Shown in pieces: positions 20,744 through 29,149 of a stretch of 64,000 bases of DNA. How positions within the stretch are numbered: the first letter of the stretch is position 1; the number at the start of each line of letters is the position of its first letter. Source of the stretch: Deinococcus humi (GTDB lineage: Bacteria; Deinococcota; Deinococci; Deinococcales; Deinococcaceae); contig NZ_JACHFL010000023.1 of assembly GCF_014201875.1 (NCBI RefSeq), forward strand, positions 1 to 64,000, written 5' to 3'. The notes beneath the pieces are model-generated. The model was given only the letters and a program-made list of their open reading frames with translations, was not told the DNA's origin and ran no database searches. A program made the position numbers and the translations under genes.

Positions 20744-21772
20744 TTATTCAGGATTCCCTCGCCGCTTCAGCGCGGCCTTGTTGCGGTACATCCGCTGATC
20801 AGCCAGGCGGACCAGGGCTTCCATATCCTGGCCGTCGTCCGGGAACAGGGTCATTCCCACGCTGGCCCGCACCGGCAGGTTCCCGCCCTCGACGGCGGCC
20901 AGGGTCTCCTGAAGCCTGAGTGCGAAGCTCTGGGCCTCATTTTCTCCGGCGCAGGCAAGCACGACCATGAATTCGTCCCCACCCAGCCGGTAGAGCTGGT
21001 CGCCGGCGCGTGTGTGGACCCGCAGGGCATCGGCCACCGAGCGCAACACCCGGTCACCCTCGGCATGCCCGTGGGCGTCGTTGACATTCTTGAATCCGTC
21101 AAGGTCGAGCACCACCACGGCAAAGCTCTCGCCCCGCCGCATGGCGCCCTCCATATGCGCCTGGAGCTGGGCCTCCAGGCCATGCCGGTTGCGCAGCCCC
21201 GTCAGGGAATCGTGGGCGGAGGCCCACTCGGTCTCTCGCTGGACCGCTATCCGGGCGCTGGCATCTTCCTGCACGCCAATCCAGTACCGCAGGGCACCAT
21301 CCTGGAACACGGGGCTGATATGCATGTCGAACCACAGCGGCTGCCCGTCTTTGGTGTAATTGAGAATGAGCTGATGCAGGTGAGTCTGGCGGGCTATCCC
21401 TTCCCGGATGGCCCGCCGGGCCTCCGGGTCCGTCTGGGGTCCCTGCAACAGGCGGGGGTTACGGCCACGGACCTCCGTGAACGTGTAGCCGGTCCGGCGC
21501 GTGAAGGCCGCATTGACGTAAAGCAGACGCTGATGCGTGTCGGTGATCATCACGCTGATATCCAGTGCATCCCAGGCCGCGATCAGGGCATCACCATCCA
21601 CCGGGTTGCCGGAGAAGTCAGGGGGAGGCTCGTCTTCCGGCGGGCCAGCCTTTCTGTCGGCCATCACCAGGGGAATCAGGCGGATCAGCGCGGAATGGAG
21701 CGGCGACGTGAAGTGCTCAAGCATGACCTTCCACCGGACGGAGGCGGCGTTCGCTCCACACCCTGTGGTCAT
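20744..21772 (-). CDS. PAS(LOV-like)-GGDEF diguanylate cyclase
   Basis: This 342-residue protein faces the EAL/LOV-GGDEF operon. Its PAS domain (about 65-170) is very LOV-like (RLLQGPQTDP, LNYTKDGQPLWFD, WIGVQED), but the photoactive cysteine is Pro106 in GRNPRLLQG, so the cysteinyl photoadduct cannot form. The GGDEF domain is complete (HDSLTGLRNRHG, DLDGFKNVNDAHGH, RLGGDEF at 262-268). It carries a canonical product-inhibition site RAGD at 255-258, five residues before GGDEF. ATG codons at 21772 and 21724 are both possible starts; the first 20 residues add no recognisable feature. Confidence 0.85.
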   Translation of the reverse strand: MTTGCGANAASVRWKVMLEHFTSPLHSALIRLIPLVMADRKAGPPEDEPPPDFSGNPVDGDALIAAWDALDISVMITDTHQRLLYVNAAFTRRTGYTFTEVRGRNPRLLQGPQTDPEARRAIREGIARQTHLHQLILNYTKDGQPLWFDMHISPVFQDGALRYWIGVQEDASARIAVQRETEWASAHDSLTGLRNRHGLEAQLQAHMEGAMRRGESFAVVVLDLDGFKNVNDAHGHAEGDRVLRSVADALRVHTRAGDQLYRLGGDEFMVVLACAGENEAQSFALRLQETLAAVEGGNLPVRASVGMTLFPDDGQDMEALVRLADQRMYRNKAALKRRGNPE

Positions 21773-22850
21773 ATCCTGGGTTACTCAGTTGCAGCGCCAC
21801 AGCATAGGTCCAGCCCAGATGGGCCTGGACAGTGCCCGCCGCAGCCCGGCGACTGGGCTGGCTCTGGGACTGAAACACCGTGATTAAGGCTGAGGACCCA
21901 AGTGCCTGGGCGAGGACCCGGGCCAGTTTCGTCTTCGGCCCCTTTTCCTGGGAGTGACTGTGCGACAGCCAGAGGGATACAGTCCAGGCCCAGGCGGCCT
22001 GTTGATGGATGTTCATGACCCACCGTACAGGATGCGGCGGCGCGTCAGAGAAGGAATAGCTTATGCGATTGCATTTGTTTTGTTGGCCGATCGGAAAGCT
22101 CGAATATGGCAGTCTCGCAGCATGATTGAGTTTTCTCAGTCACAGGAAACCCAGGTGATCTTTCGTGTTGCGATGCAATCCTGCTTCCTGATTTTCTTCT
22201 GAGGGCCCTGTACTGCTCGTAAGCGTGCGCCGGAGGGTTGTTGGTCACAAGCCCCCTGGCACCGCGCAACTCGCCGCCACCGCGCCCCTGTCAAGAAGCG
22301 TGCCTCGCCGGTTTCCTGGTTTGTGACCGCTTCTCCATCACACACCCACGCTTTCTGCCTTGCTGGCGGGGTGGGTCGCGTGCATTACCGCGCCGAATCG
22401 GGCTCTACCGTGATGGCTGTCCTGATGTCAACGACGGCGAACAGCGCGTATTCGGAGGCCTGCGGGGGCACCGTCAGGAGAATTTATGCCCCATGGCCAC
22501 TCGGAGCAGACTCCATCACCCGGCTCAGCCTTGAGAACACCTGAGTTGGGTAACGGGTCTTCAAAGGTCAGATCGTTCATTCCGGTCTGGCTGGACTTCG
22601 CAAGGGCACTAAAGCCGAAGTTGGTGACGGATACAGCATCCCCCATGCCCAGCAGGTTGGAGAACACGGCACCTACATCCTGACTGCCGGCAGCACCAGC
22701 CTGCCATTGATGAGCTTCACCTACCGCACTGTGGGAATCCCAGTCCACCACCGCATGGATAATGCCTAGGATGCCGACTGGCAGGCCGTTCCGCCCTAGG
22801 TGCTCTCCACAGGAGCCCGGAGAGCCTTGTTGTCACTGCCTCTCAGGTCA
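21773..22850. other. Gene-poor stretch with remnants
   Basis: About 1,080 bases have no intact gene that I can support. A minus-strand frame at 21717-22016 (99 residues, with ALGSSALITVF and HLGWTYAVALQL) has a plausible composition but overlaps the GGDEF start. The segment near 22061-22210 is clearly lower in GC than its surroundings. The part from 22554 is listed separately as a gene fragment. Confidence 0.35.
22554..22769 (+). pseudogene. C-terminal fragment of an unidentified gene
   Basis: A 71-codon frame without a start codon ends at TAG 22767-22769. Its translation looks like protein (GLAGLRKGTKAEVGDGYSI, EHGTYILTAGSTSLPLMSFT) and suggests the end of a secreted beta-rich protein. A short frame in another phase ends at 22544 just upstream. 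No family was recognised. Confidence 0.3.
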
Positions 22851-24164
22851 TTAATATCTGCCTGCCAGGCTCAGGAGCAGTTCGTCCTGCCAGCGGTTCA
22901 GGTCGTTGACGCCCGTCGGGTAGTTGTCCATCAGGAATGTGAAAATCAGCAGCCGTCCACTGTTGGCCACAAGGAACCCGCTGAGGCTGGACACGCCCGT
23001 CATGCTGCCCGTTTTCGCACGGACGTCGAGACCGGTGCCTTTCAGACGGTTGCGGAGCGTGCCGCCGTTCGCCCCGGCTTCAGGGTTGGCATCCCCTGTT
23101 CCCGCCACTGGCAGGCTTTCGATAAAGGCGTTCTGTCTCAACTCGAACGCCTCGGCGGGTGGCAGCACCGTCCCCAGGGGATTGAGGTAGGCGTAGCGCA
23201 GCACGGCATTCAGGTGCCGGGGCGTCAGCAGGTTGTAGCGGCTCAGGCCGCTGCCGTCGCACAGACGGTAACCCTCGCCTGCCACTCCCGTCGTTCTCAT
23301 AAAGGATTCAAGGGCGGCAGAGGCGCGGGTCTCATCGCTCGTCCCGCCTCCCGGCTCCATGCCCAGCGCGGCGCGAAGCTGCTCGGCATAGATATTGTTG
23401 CTCGGCTTGTTGGTCTGACGCACCAGTTCGGTCAGCGGCGCGGACTGAACCTCGGCCACCTGCCAGTCCCCAGTTCCGGCTCTGGCCCGCACGACCGTCC
23501 CGGAAACCGTCATGTTGCTGGCACGCAGCAGGGCGGCGAAGCGTTGGCCCACACTCAGGGCCAGGGTGGTGGGATCGGTCAGCATGGCTGGATTGGGCTG
23601 GAGACCCGCCCTGGCTTCATCCCCGTTCACCACCAGCCGCAAGGACGTGGCTGCGTCCCCGTCGAGCCGCAGCGCCCCCACCGGATACTCGGTGTCATCC
23701 CACATCCAGCCGTGACCCCAGCGTGCCTGAGCGAAGGCGAAGTCGTCGATCTGCAAGGCATCTACGGTTTCGACTCCTGAAGCCGCCACCGCCTGGGCCA
23801 GCGCCTCCAGGGAGTTGCCTGCCCCCCTCTCGCGCAGGGTGGGGTCCCCACTGCCGCGCAGCGTCAGGCGTGCCACACGCCCGCCACGGACTGGCGAGGC
23901 CAGCACATGGGTCTTGAAAGTGAAGGTTTCGCCCAGGGTATACAGGGCCGCTGCCGTCGTGACGGCCTTGGTGGTGCTGGCGGGCACGAAGGCCTCCTGA
24001 TCGCCAAAGGCCATCAGCGTCTCCCCGGTCTGGGCGTCCTGCACCAGGACGCCTGTGTGGGCACGGCAGGTGGCAGGCAAGCCGTCGGCCTTGAGCGGAC
24101 CCCGTTGCAGGACGGTGGCGGGATCGTTCTGGGCAGCAAAAGAAGTCATGGTAGGGGAGAGCAT
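22851..24164 (-). CDS. dacB: D-alanyl-D-alanine carboxypeptidase/endopeptidase, PBP4 type
   Basis: This is a 437-residue S13-family penicillin-binding protein. The three active-site motifs are present: SxxK as PASTTK (Ser63, Lys66), SxN as PSNNIYAEQL, and KTG as RAKTGSMTG. Characteristic family segments are also clear (GSGDPTLRERG, WDDTEYPVGAL, LCDGSGLSRYN). Such enzymes trim peptidoglycan stem peptides outside the membrane. No signal peptide is visible at the N terminus (MLSPTMTSFAAQNDP), which is odd for an exported enzyme. The start may be at 24164 or at 24149, the latter preceded by TATGCT 10 nt upstream. Confidence 0.85.
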   Translation of the reverse strand: MLSPTMTSFAAQNDPATVLQRGPLKADGLPATCRAHTGVLVQDAQTGETLMAFGDQEAFVPASTTKAVTTAAALYTLGETFTFKTHVLASPVRGGRVARLTLRGSGDPTLRERGAGNSLEALAQAVAASGVETVDALQIDDFAFAQARWGHGWMWDDTEYPVGALRLDGDAATSLRLVVNGDEARAGLQPNPAMLTDPTTLALSVGQRFAALLRASNMTVSGTVVRARAGTGDWQVAEVQSAPLTELVRQTNKPSNNIYAEQLRAALGMEPGGGTSDETRASAALESFMRTTGVAGEGYRLCDGSGLSRYNLLTPRHLNAVLRYAYLNPLGTVLPPAEAFELRQNAFIESLPVAGTGDANPEAGANGGTLRNRLKGTGLDVRAKTGSMTGVSSLSGFLVANSGRLLIFTFLMDNYPTGVNDLNRWQDELLLSLAGRY

Positions 24165-24173
24165 AAGGAATCA

Positions 24174-24371
24174 ATGACGTGGTTGAACGAGCAAGCTGTA
24201 AGTCTCCTGGTTCGTCGGCTTGCCGGTTATCTCGAACGCAGCACGTACCACCCCAGTCTCGACATCGCCTTCCGATCCAGTGAATTCTTCGGTTTACCCA
24301 TCGAAGCCATCTTTTCCCGCACTCCCTTCGAGCCGCTGTCGATCACCGTGTACCCCCAAGGATGCGAGGCC
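24174..24371 (+). pseudogene. Remnant of a small XRE-type regulator
   Basis: The frame contains RSTYHPSLDIAFRSSEFF followed by GLPIEAIF, which matches the C-terminal half of short Cro/C1-type regulators (consensus YxPSLxLAFxIAxxFGVPIEEIF). The expected helix-turn-helix half upstream is not recognisable, and no stop separates this piece from the membrane-protein gene downstream, so the regulator appears decayed and now reads in frame into its former neighbour. Confidence 0.45.
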
Positions 24372-24695
24372 ATGATCAAGCCCCACATTTCCCGGATGAC
24401 AGGCCCCAGACCACGCACGACACGTCGCGTTCCTGTCTTGACCACCTGCCTCGGCGCCCCTGCCCTCATGGCCGCCTGGGTTTTCATCGACTCCCTCTGG
24501 CGGTGGGCGCTGGTCATTCCGCTGGGCATCGTCACGCTGCTGGCCTTCGGTGCACAGTTGCGGCCCGGTGCCCTGGTCACCAGTGACGGGGCGGGGGCAG
24601 AACTTGACGAACGACAGTTGCAGGTTCGCAATACGGCGTATCTCAATGCGTACCGCAGCCTGGGCACGCTCGTCATTCTTGGAGCCCTGTACTGA
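24372..24695 (+). CDS. Small membrane protein of an XRE-regulator pair
   Basis: The 107-residue protein has two hydrophobic segments (VLTTCLGAPALMAAWVFI and WALVIPLGIVTLLAFGA) followed by a conserved-looking DERQLQVRNTAYLNAYR motif and a third short hydrophobic end. Membrane proteins of this form are often encoded just after a small XRE regulator, and the remnant of one lies directly upstream. The ATG at 24372 is the likely native start. An in-frame ATG at 24174 would give a 173-residue fusion. Function unknown. Confidence 0.5.
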   Translation: MIKPHISRMTGPRPRTTRRVPVLTTCLGAPALMAAWVFIDSLWRWALVIPLGIVTLLAFGAQLRPGALVTSDGAGAELDERQLQVRNTAYLNAYRSLGTLVILGALY

Positions 24696-24972
24696 TCCAT
24701 TGCAGTTGACGCCAGTTGGTGGCTGCCTACCACCTCGCTTGAACTCACTGCCTTCTTCTGGGGAGTCTGGGTACCACGACGCGGTTCTCCCTATCCCCAT
24801 CCTCGCGTGGTCTGAACCTGACCTGGCCGGAAGGCGGAGGCGAAACTCTGCTGTTGATGGTGTCTCCTGACTGGGAAGAGTTGCTCTGGATCGTCATTCG
24901 AGGGGACTTGTGCTGGACGATGTTGGCTTCTAATCTACAGACTCATTGTCCTTTCCCGTATCCAGCAATCAG

Positions 24973-26523
24973 TCAAGCATTGCTGTGTTGGCGAGGCCGT
25001 GCCCGGCGGCCACGCTTGTCGAGATACATACGCTCATCCGCGAGCGCCAGGAGACCGTTCAGCTCGATACGTTCTGTACCCAGTGCTACACCCACCGAAG
25101 CGCCAACCGCGCTGAAGTTCGCCATCCGGACCACGCCCACCGCAGCGTCAATGGCCGCGAGCATGTCATCTCTCCACTCGTCTCCCGTCACTGACTGGGC
25201 GTCGACGTTCAGCACCACGAATTCATCCCCGCCCAGCCGGTACACGCTGACCTGAGGTGGCAGGTCCGCCACCAGCGCGCTGCTGAACAGTTTGAGCAGG
25301 ACATCGCCCCGGTCATGGCCTTCAAGGTCATTGACGGCCTTGAAGCCGTCCAGATCCAGGAGGGCCACTTTGAGATGGTGTGGATCGACAACTCCGGTGA
25401 AGGTCAGCTCAAGTGCGCGTCGGTTCCCCAGGCCGGTCAACGCGTCGGTGAAGGCGGCCTGCTCTAGCAGGCGGTGGCGATTGCGTTCGGCCAGGGCCGC
25501 ATTGATCGCCCGTCCTGCGGCGGTCAGCAGGTCACGGTCTGCGGTCCGCCAGCCCTCGGCCTGGTTTAAGCGGGTGAAGATGACCACGTACCGTGTCTCG
25601 TCATAGTGGCCCAGCGGCAGCCAGGCAGCTGAACGGAGCCCAGCGGCAATCAACTGTGGAGACGCCTGCGAGAAGGTGCGGTAATCATTGACGTACGCTG
25701 GCTCGTCGTGATCGACGACCTGCCAGATGTGTTCATTCCCGCGCTCAGAGATGTTGGGAACCAGGGTGCCAAACGCCTCGCCTTCGGCATTTCTGAACCA
25801 GCTCGTCACGACTTGCGCTTTGTGTCCCCTCACCGCCACCAGGCTGCCCCAGTCGACCCGAACCACCTCGGAGATCAGCTCAAGCGCACGCAGGGTGACC
25901 TCCATCGGCGGGAGGTCCAGGCTAAGAAGCTGGGACATGCTCAGCAGCCCCTGGCTGTACGTTTGATGCTCCTTAAGGGTCTGGACGAGTTGCCGGTTGG
26001 CTTGCGCTTCCCGCTCCAGTTCCAGGGTCCGCAGACGCAACTCGAGTTCGTCCATCGCCAGAACAGCCAGAGACTGCAGCGCCTCGCGGTCCTGAACAGT
26101 GAAAGGCGAGCGCGGTTGGTCATCGATGATGCACAGCGTGCCCAGCCGGTAGCCGTCCGGCGTTTCGAGCGGTGCGCCGGCATAAAAGCGGACGTGTGGT
26201 GCGTCCGTTACCATCGGATGGTGGGCGAAGCGTGGGTCCAGGGTCATGTCCGGCACGATCAGCGGTTCACTGGCCTGCAGGGTATACGCGCAAAAGGACA
26301 GCGAGCGGTCGATGGAGCGCAGATCAACACCCAGACAACTCTTGAAATACTGCGTGTCTTCATCAATCAGGGAGATCAGGGCGATGGGAGCCCCAAAGAA
26401 CTGGGCGGCAAGTAATGTGAGCCGGTCGAAGGTCGCCTCCGGAAGTGTCCCGACAACTGCGTAGCGAGCCAGCGCTGCCAGTCTGTGGAGCTCCTGTTCC
26501 TGCGCGCTGAGGTCGGATGTCAT
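24973..26523 (-). CDS. GAF-GAF-GGDEF diguanylate cyclase
   Basis: This is a 516-residue soluble protein with two GAF modules (about 28-165 and 200-345) and a C-terminal GGDEF domain (about 355-510). The first GAF has the motif block ALISLIDEDTQYFKSCLGVD, which is very common in such sensors. The GGDEF domain has TDALTGLGNRRAL, DLDGFKAVNDLEGHDRGD and RLGGDEF (429-435), so it should be able to make c-di-GMP. The RxxD inhibitory site is absent (PPQVSVYRL precedes the motif). It is the fourth c-di-GMP gene within 8 kb. The ligand is unknown. Confidence 0.9.
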   Translation of the reverse strand: MTSDLSAQEQELHRLAALARYAVVGTLPEATFDRLTLLAAQFFGAPIALISLIDEDTQYFKSCLGVDLRSIDRSLSFCAYTLQASEPLIVPDMTLDPRFAHHPMVTDAPHVRFYAGAPLETPDGYRLGTLCIIDDQPRSPFTVQDREALQSLAVLAMDELELRLRTLELEREAQANRQLVQTLKEHQTYSQGLLSMSQLLSLDLPPMEVTLRALELISEVVRVDWGSLVAVRGHKAQVVTSWFRNAEGEAFGTLVPNISERGNEHIWQVVDHDEPAYVNDYRTFSQASPQLIAAGLRSAAWLPLGHYDETRYVVIFTRLNQAEGWRTADRDLLTAAGRAINAALAERNRHRLLEQAAFTDALTGLGNRRALELTFTGVVDPHHLKVALLDLDGFKAVNDLEGHDRGDVLLKLFSSALVADLPPQVSVYRLGGDEFVVLNVDAQSVTGDEWRDDMLAAIDAAVGVVRMANFSAVGASVGVALGTERIELNGLLALADERMYLDKRGRRARPRQHSNA

Positions 26524-27134
26524 TGCCTGTCATCCTAATCATCAGGCTTTACAGCTCCCTTTCAAGGCGTCGCAGGCTAGGCCATAAGCGTCCATCCTCA
26601 AATATTCCTACCTGCCAGCATGGGCCGAAATGCGGCTTCAGTACGGGTAAATCGCGAACTGGGATTGATTTGCGAAGGGGTAGCCATGCAAAAGGGACGG
26701 TGCGATCACTGCTGTCGGTGGTCATCTGGCAAGCGGTTCAGCGCCGTCACCAGATTTCTTCAAGAGATCGGGAGGTTCACGAATTGCTCTGCCAATACAA
26801 CATGCAGGTCAGACACAGGACGCTTTGCGAATGCCCTGTGGATGAGGTTGGCACGATGATGGATCGCATCGATCGACACGACAGCAGGAAAGTCAACAGC
26901 GATTCAGGCAGATGACAGGAACGCTGAAGTTTTCGACTGTGTATGCCTGAATCGAGAACCTTCACCATTACGGCAGCCTTTCTGAGTCAGCCAGAAAAGC
27001 AACACGTACAAAGCGTTCCAGACATAGTCCACGCCTTTCCTGTACCTACCACAAGACAGGTGAAGGTGACACCACCGTCCTAAACGGTGTTTGACAGCTT
27101 GCCATTTTCCCTCTACACTCGTTTCATGTAACAT
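26524..27134. other. Gene-poor stretch of lower GC
   Basis: About 600 bases have lower GC than the surroundings. Minus-strand pieces such as WNALYVLLFWLTQKG and, in another phase with stops, DLHVVLAEQFVNLP suggest an old, broken gene or mobile element, but I could not assign them. No terminal inverted repeats were seen. Confidence 0.3.
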
Positions 27135-27165
27135 ATGTGGAGGATATTCTGGCCGATGATCGCAC

Positions 27166-27171
27166 TATGCT
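27166..27171 (+). promoter_or_regulatory. -10 box of the TetR-family gene
   Basis: TATGCT is 8 nt before the ATG at 27180, supporting a leaderless start there. The palindrome ACATATGT at 27131-27138 just upstream could belong to an operator. Confidence 0.4.
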
Positions 27172-27179
27172 CATGCCCG

Positions 27180-27734
27180 ATGGGACGCCCACCTAATCCC
27201 CAAGCCAAAGCTGTATTGCTCGGCAAAGCTGCTGCCTACGTCTTGGAACATGGCCTGAGCGACCTGAGCCTGCGTCCCCTTGCCGCTGCCGTTGGGGTTA
27301 GCCCCAGATTGCTGCTGTACCACTTCGGCAGCAAAGAGAATCTCGTTACCGAAGTCCTGGCAGATATCTTCCAACAACAGGCGCACCTGTTCGCCGCCCC
27401 CAACCCTGATTTGTCTCCAGGTCAGCGCTTGGATGCCCTGTGGGCACAACTCGCCAGCCCGAGCATGAGACCGTTCCTGCGAAGCCTCTTTGAAGTGGAA
27501 CTGCGGGCGATTGACGGCGACCAGCACTACGCCCAGTTTGCCAAGCAAGCACTGCAAGGCTGGCTGGACTTAGCCGCCATGCACCTGAAAGACGCTCCAG
27601 AGCCAGTTGCCCGTGTGCTGCTGAGCAGTTTGACCGGGCTGTTGGTGATTCGCTTCTCCACAGGCGACGAAAAAGGCACCGACGAAGGATACGAGGCACT
27701 GAAAGGGCTGCTCCTGGACGCTGCACACCTCTAA
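27180..27734 (+). CDS. TetR/AcrR family regulator
   Basis: A 184-residue regulator starts MGRPPNPQAKAVLLGKAAAY, typical of TetR proteins, with the N-terminal helix-turn-helix at about 25-50 (SLRPLAAAVGVSPRLLLYHFGSK). The C-terminal ligand-binding half is helical (FLRSLFEVELRAID, LLSSLTGLLVIRFS). Upstream in-frame ATG codons at 27135 and 27156 exist, but a -10 box just before 27180 and family alignment favour the shorter form. A membrane-protein gene follows 11 nt later and is probably its cotranscribed target. Confidence 0.85.
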   Translation: MGRPPNPQAKAVLLGKAAAYVLEHGLSDLSLRPLAAAVGVSPRLLLYHFGSKENLVTEVLADIFQQQAHLFAAPNPDLSPGQRLDALWAQLASPSMRPFLRSLFEVELRAIDGDQHYAQFAKQALQGWLDLAAMHLKDAPEPVARVLLSSLTGLLVIRFSTGDEKGTDEGYEALKGLLLDAAHL

Positions 27735-27745
27735 AGGAGTTTTCT

Positions 27746-28150
27746 ATGACCTGGATCAACACCGCGCCCCTGGTTGCCGGCGGCGCCACCCTGCTCTTTG
27801 CTGTGGTTTACTCGCTGTCCAGCGGTACGTCTGCAAAAGGCAAATGGGCGTGGCCCACCCTATTCTGCGTTTTGTTCTTCATCTTTTCGTTCTATGCGGG
27901 CTTGAATGAAGGCGCAACAGGCTTCTGGCCGGAACACATTCGCAATCTATGGGGCAATCAAATCTGGTTTGATCTGTTGCTGGCAGCGAGTGTCGCGATC
28001 TACCTGCTGGTTCCAAAAGCCAGGGCACTGGGCATTAACCCGCTGCCCTGGGTGGTGCTGACGGTTGCGACTGGTAGTGTCGGCCTGCTGGCCTTTCTGG
28101 CATTCGTCCTCTGGAAACAGGAACACGCAGCCCGGGGCGCAGCAGCCTGA
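27746..28150 (+). CDS. Four-helix membrane protein paired with TetR regulator
   Basis: This is a 134-residue integral membrane protein with four hydrophobic segments (about 8-28, 34-53, 74-92 and 102-124) separated by short loops, including GATGFWPEHIRNLWGNQIWF. A strong ribosome-binding site AAAGGAG lies 8 nt before the ATG. No conserved functional motif was recognised. The tight spacing behind a TetR gene suggests that the regulator controls it, possibly in response to a membrane-active compound. Confidence 0.75.
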   Translation: MTWINTAPLVAGGATLLFAVVYSLSSGTSAKGKWAWPTLFCVLFFIFSFYAGLNEGATGFWPEHIRNLWGNQIWFDLLLAASVAIYLLVPKARALGINPLPWVVLTVATGSVGLLAFLAFVLWKQEHAARGAAA

Positions 28151-28169
28151 TCGTTGTCAAGGAAATAGG

Positions 28170-28201
28170 AGTTCGCAGCAGGAGCCTCTTGCGAACTTTT
28201 T
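28170..28201 (+). terminator. Rho-independent terminator of the TetR/membrane-protein operon
   Basis: An 8-bp stem AGTTCGCA/TGCGAACT with a 12-nt loop is followed by a run of T, starting 20 nt after the membrane-protein stop codon. Confidence 0.8.
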
Positions 28202-28440
28202 GCCTGTAACTAAGGTCACGAACCTCGCTGGATTGATGTGGAACTCGGTTGGGGTTCGTGGTCAGCTGTTGACGGCCAACCTAGCGGCCCTTCAGGCGAT
28301 GGTAACTACAAGATCTTATCCAGGTGACACCCTGATCAGCTCGTGCCGATGAATTCATTCCACTGCCTCTGGCCGCCCATCTCTGCCGCCAGGAAAGCGT
28401 TGTCCTGTCACCCCGAGAAGGCCAGGATGGTCATGTGCAG

Positions 28441-28756
28441 CTATAGGTGGTACCACAAGGTGATCATGACGGCGTCCGCTACGAGACGGGAGCCCCTGGA
28501 CACGTAACCCGCGTTCTTGCGGAGAGCGCTGAGGTCAATGACCTGCACATGGTCAAACGGAGTCAACTTGCCTGGTGGCCGGAGCGCGTGAGCCAGGTGA
28601 AGAGCCAGGGTGGTCTTACCGATGCCTCTGGGACCGCGCAAGGTCAGTAGTCGGACACCACCAGGAAAGCAGCTTGAGCAGTTGGCTGAGGGCGTGCTCG
28701 CGGCCATGCAGCGGAGCATGCGCGCCCGGTACTGGAAACTCCGGAAGCCAGTCCAT
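28441..28756 (-). pseudogene. Truncated, frameshifted ATPase-type transcriptional regulator
   Basis: Starting at the ATG at 28756 the protein reads MDWLPEFPVPGAHAPLHGRE, then HALSQLLKLLS. The frame is then lost and the next phase continues GGVRLLTLRGPRGIGKTTLALHLA, a Walker A motif, and DHVQVIDLSALRKNA. Together they match the start of the NTPase domain of AfsR/SARP- or LuxR-type regulators (GREREL...LLTLTGPGGVGKTRLA). One frameshift near 28660-28670 and loss of everything after about 100 residues make it a pseudogene. Its leaderless promoter is still intact. Confidence 0.6.
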
Positions 28757-28761
28757 AGATC

Positions 28762-28767
28762 AGTGTA
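28762..28767 (-). promoter_or_regulatory. -10 box of the broken regulator gene
   Basis: On the minus strand TACACT lies 5 nt before the ATG at 28756, the leaderless pattern seen at other genes in this window. Confidence 0.45.
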
Positions 28768-28813
28768 AACCTCACGAGCGGTGAGTCGAGCCCAGGTTAA
28801 ACACAGCCCGAGC

Positions 28814-28954
28814 ATGCGTGTTGGTCAGATCGAGCTGGGCCTGGATGAAAGCGTCATGCCCAGTGAACTTGAAACCCTTCTGGCAAGGGCACGCAGCAAA
28901 TACAGTCCACAATTCCGGATCGAACTGAAGTGCTCAGACCGTGCAGCAGGTTAG
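28814..28954 (+). CDS. Tiny ORF, 46 residues, function unknown
   Basis: A 46-codon frame begins MRVGQIELGLDESVMPSELE and continues TLLARARSKYSPQF. The composition is that of a folded soluble protein. It lies on the strand opposite the broken ATPase regulator, and its 3' end overlaps the next tiny ORF by 14 nt. No family is recognised. No clear ribosome-binding site is seen, so it is tentative. Confidence 0.35.
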   Translation: MRVGQIELGLDESVMPSELETLLARARSKYSPQFRIELKCSDRAAG

Positions 28955-29108
28955 CTATCGACTGATCCTGAACCACGGCGTTCGACAACTCACCATTGAG
29001 ATCATTCCGCTTTCCAACCAGCGCTGGCGGCGTGAATCCCGTGATCGCCTGATTTGTCGCCTAGAAGATCTGGCAGCTTCTCGGCGTCACGCCCTGTCCT
29101 GGCTCTAA
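28941..29108 (+). CDS. Tiny ORF, 55 residues, function unknown
   Basis: A GTG-started frame encodes a basic protein beginning VQQVSYRLILNHGVRQLTIE and containing NQRWRRESRDRLICRLEDLA. Alternating strand-like and helix-like segments suggest real coding. It overlaps the preceding tiny ORF, which would allow coupled translation. No relatives are known to me. Confidence 0.35.
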   Translation: MQQVSYRLILNHGVRQLTIEIIPLSNQRWRRESRDRLICRLEDLAASRRHALSWL

Positions 29109-29149
29109 TCCCCGTTCCCAACCATGACTGACTGGCTGATCAGCGGCAT

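Noticed and set aside
21014..21883. A 289-codon plus-strand frame
   Set aside because: Shadow of the PAS-GGDEF gene on the minus strand.
26524..27134. An insertion sequence remnant
   Set aside because: Lower GC and scattered coding-like pieces suggest it, but there are no terminal inverted repeats, target duplications or transposase motifs.
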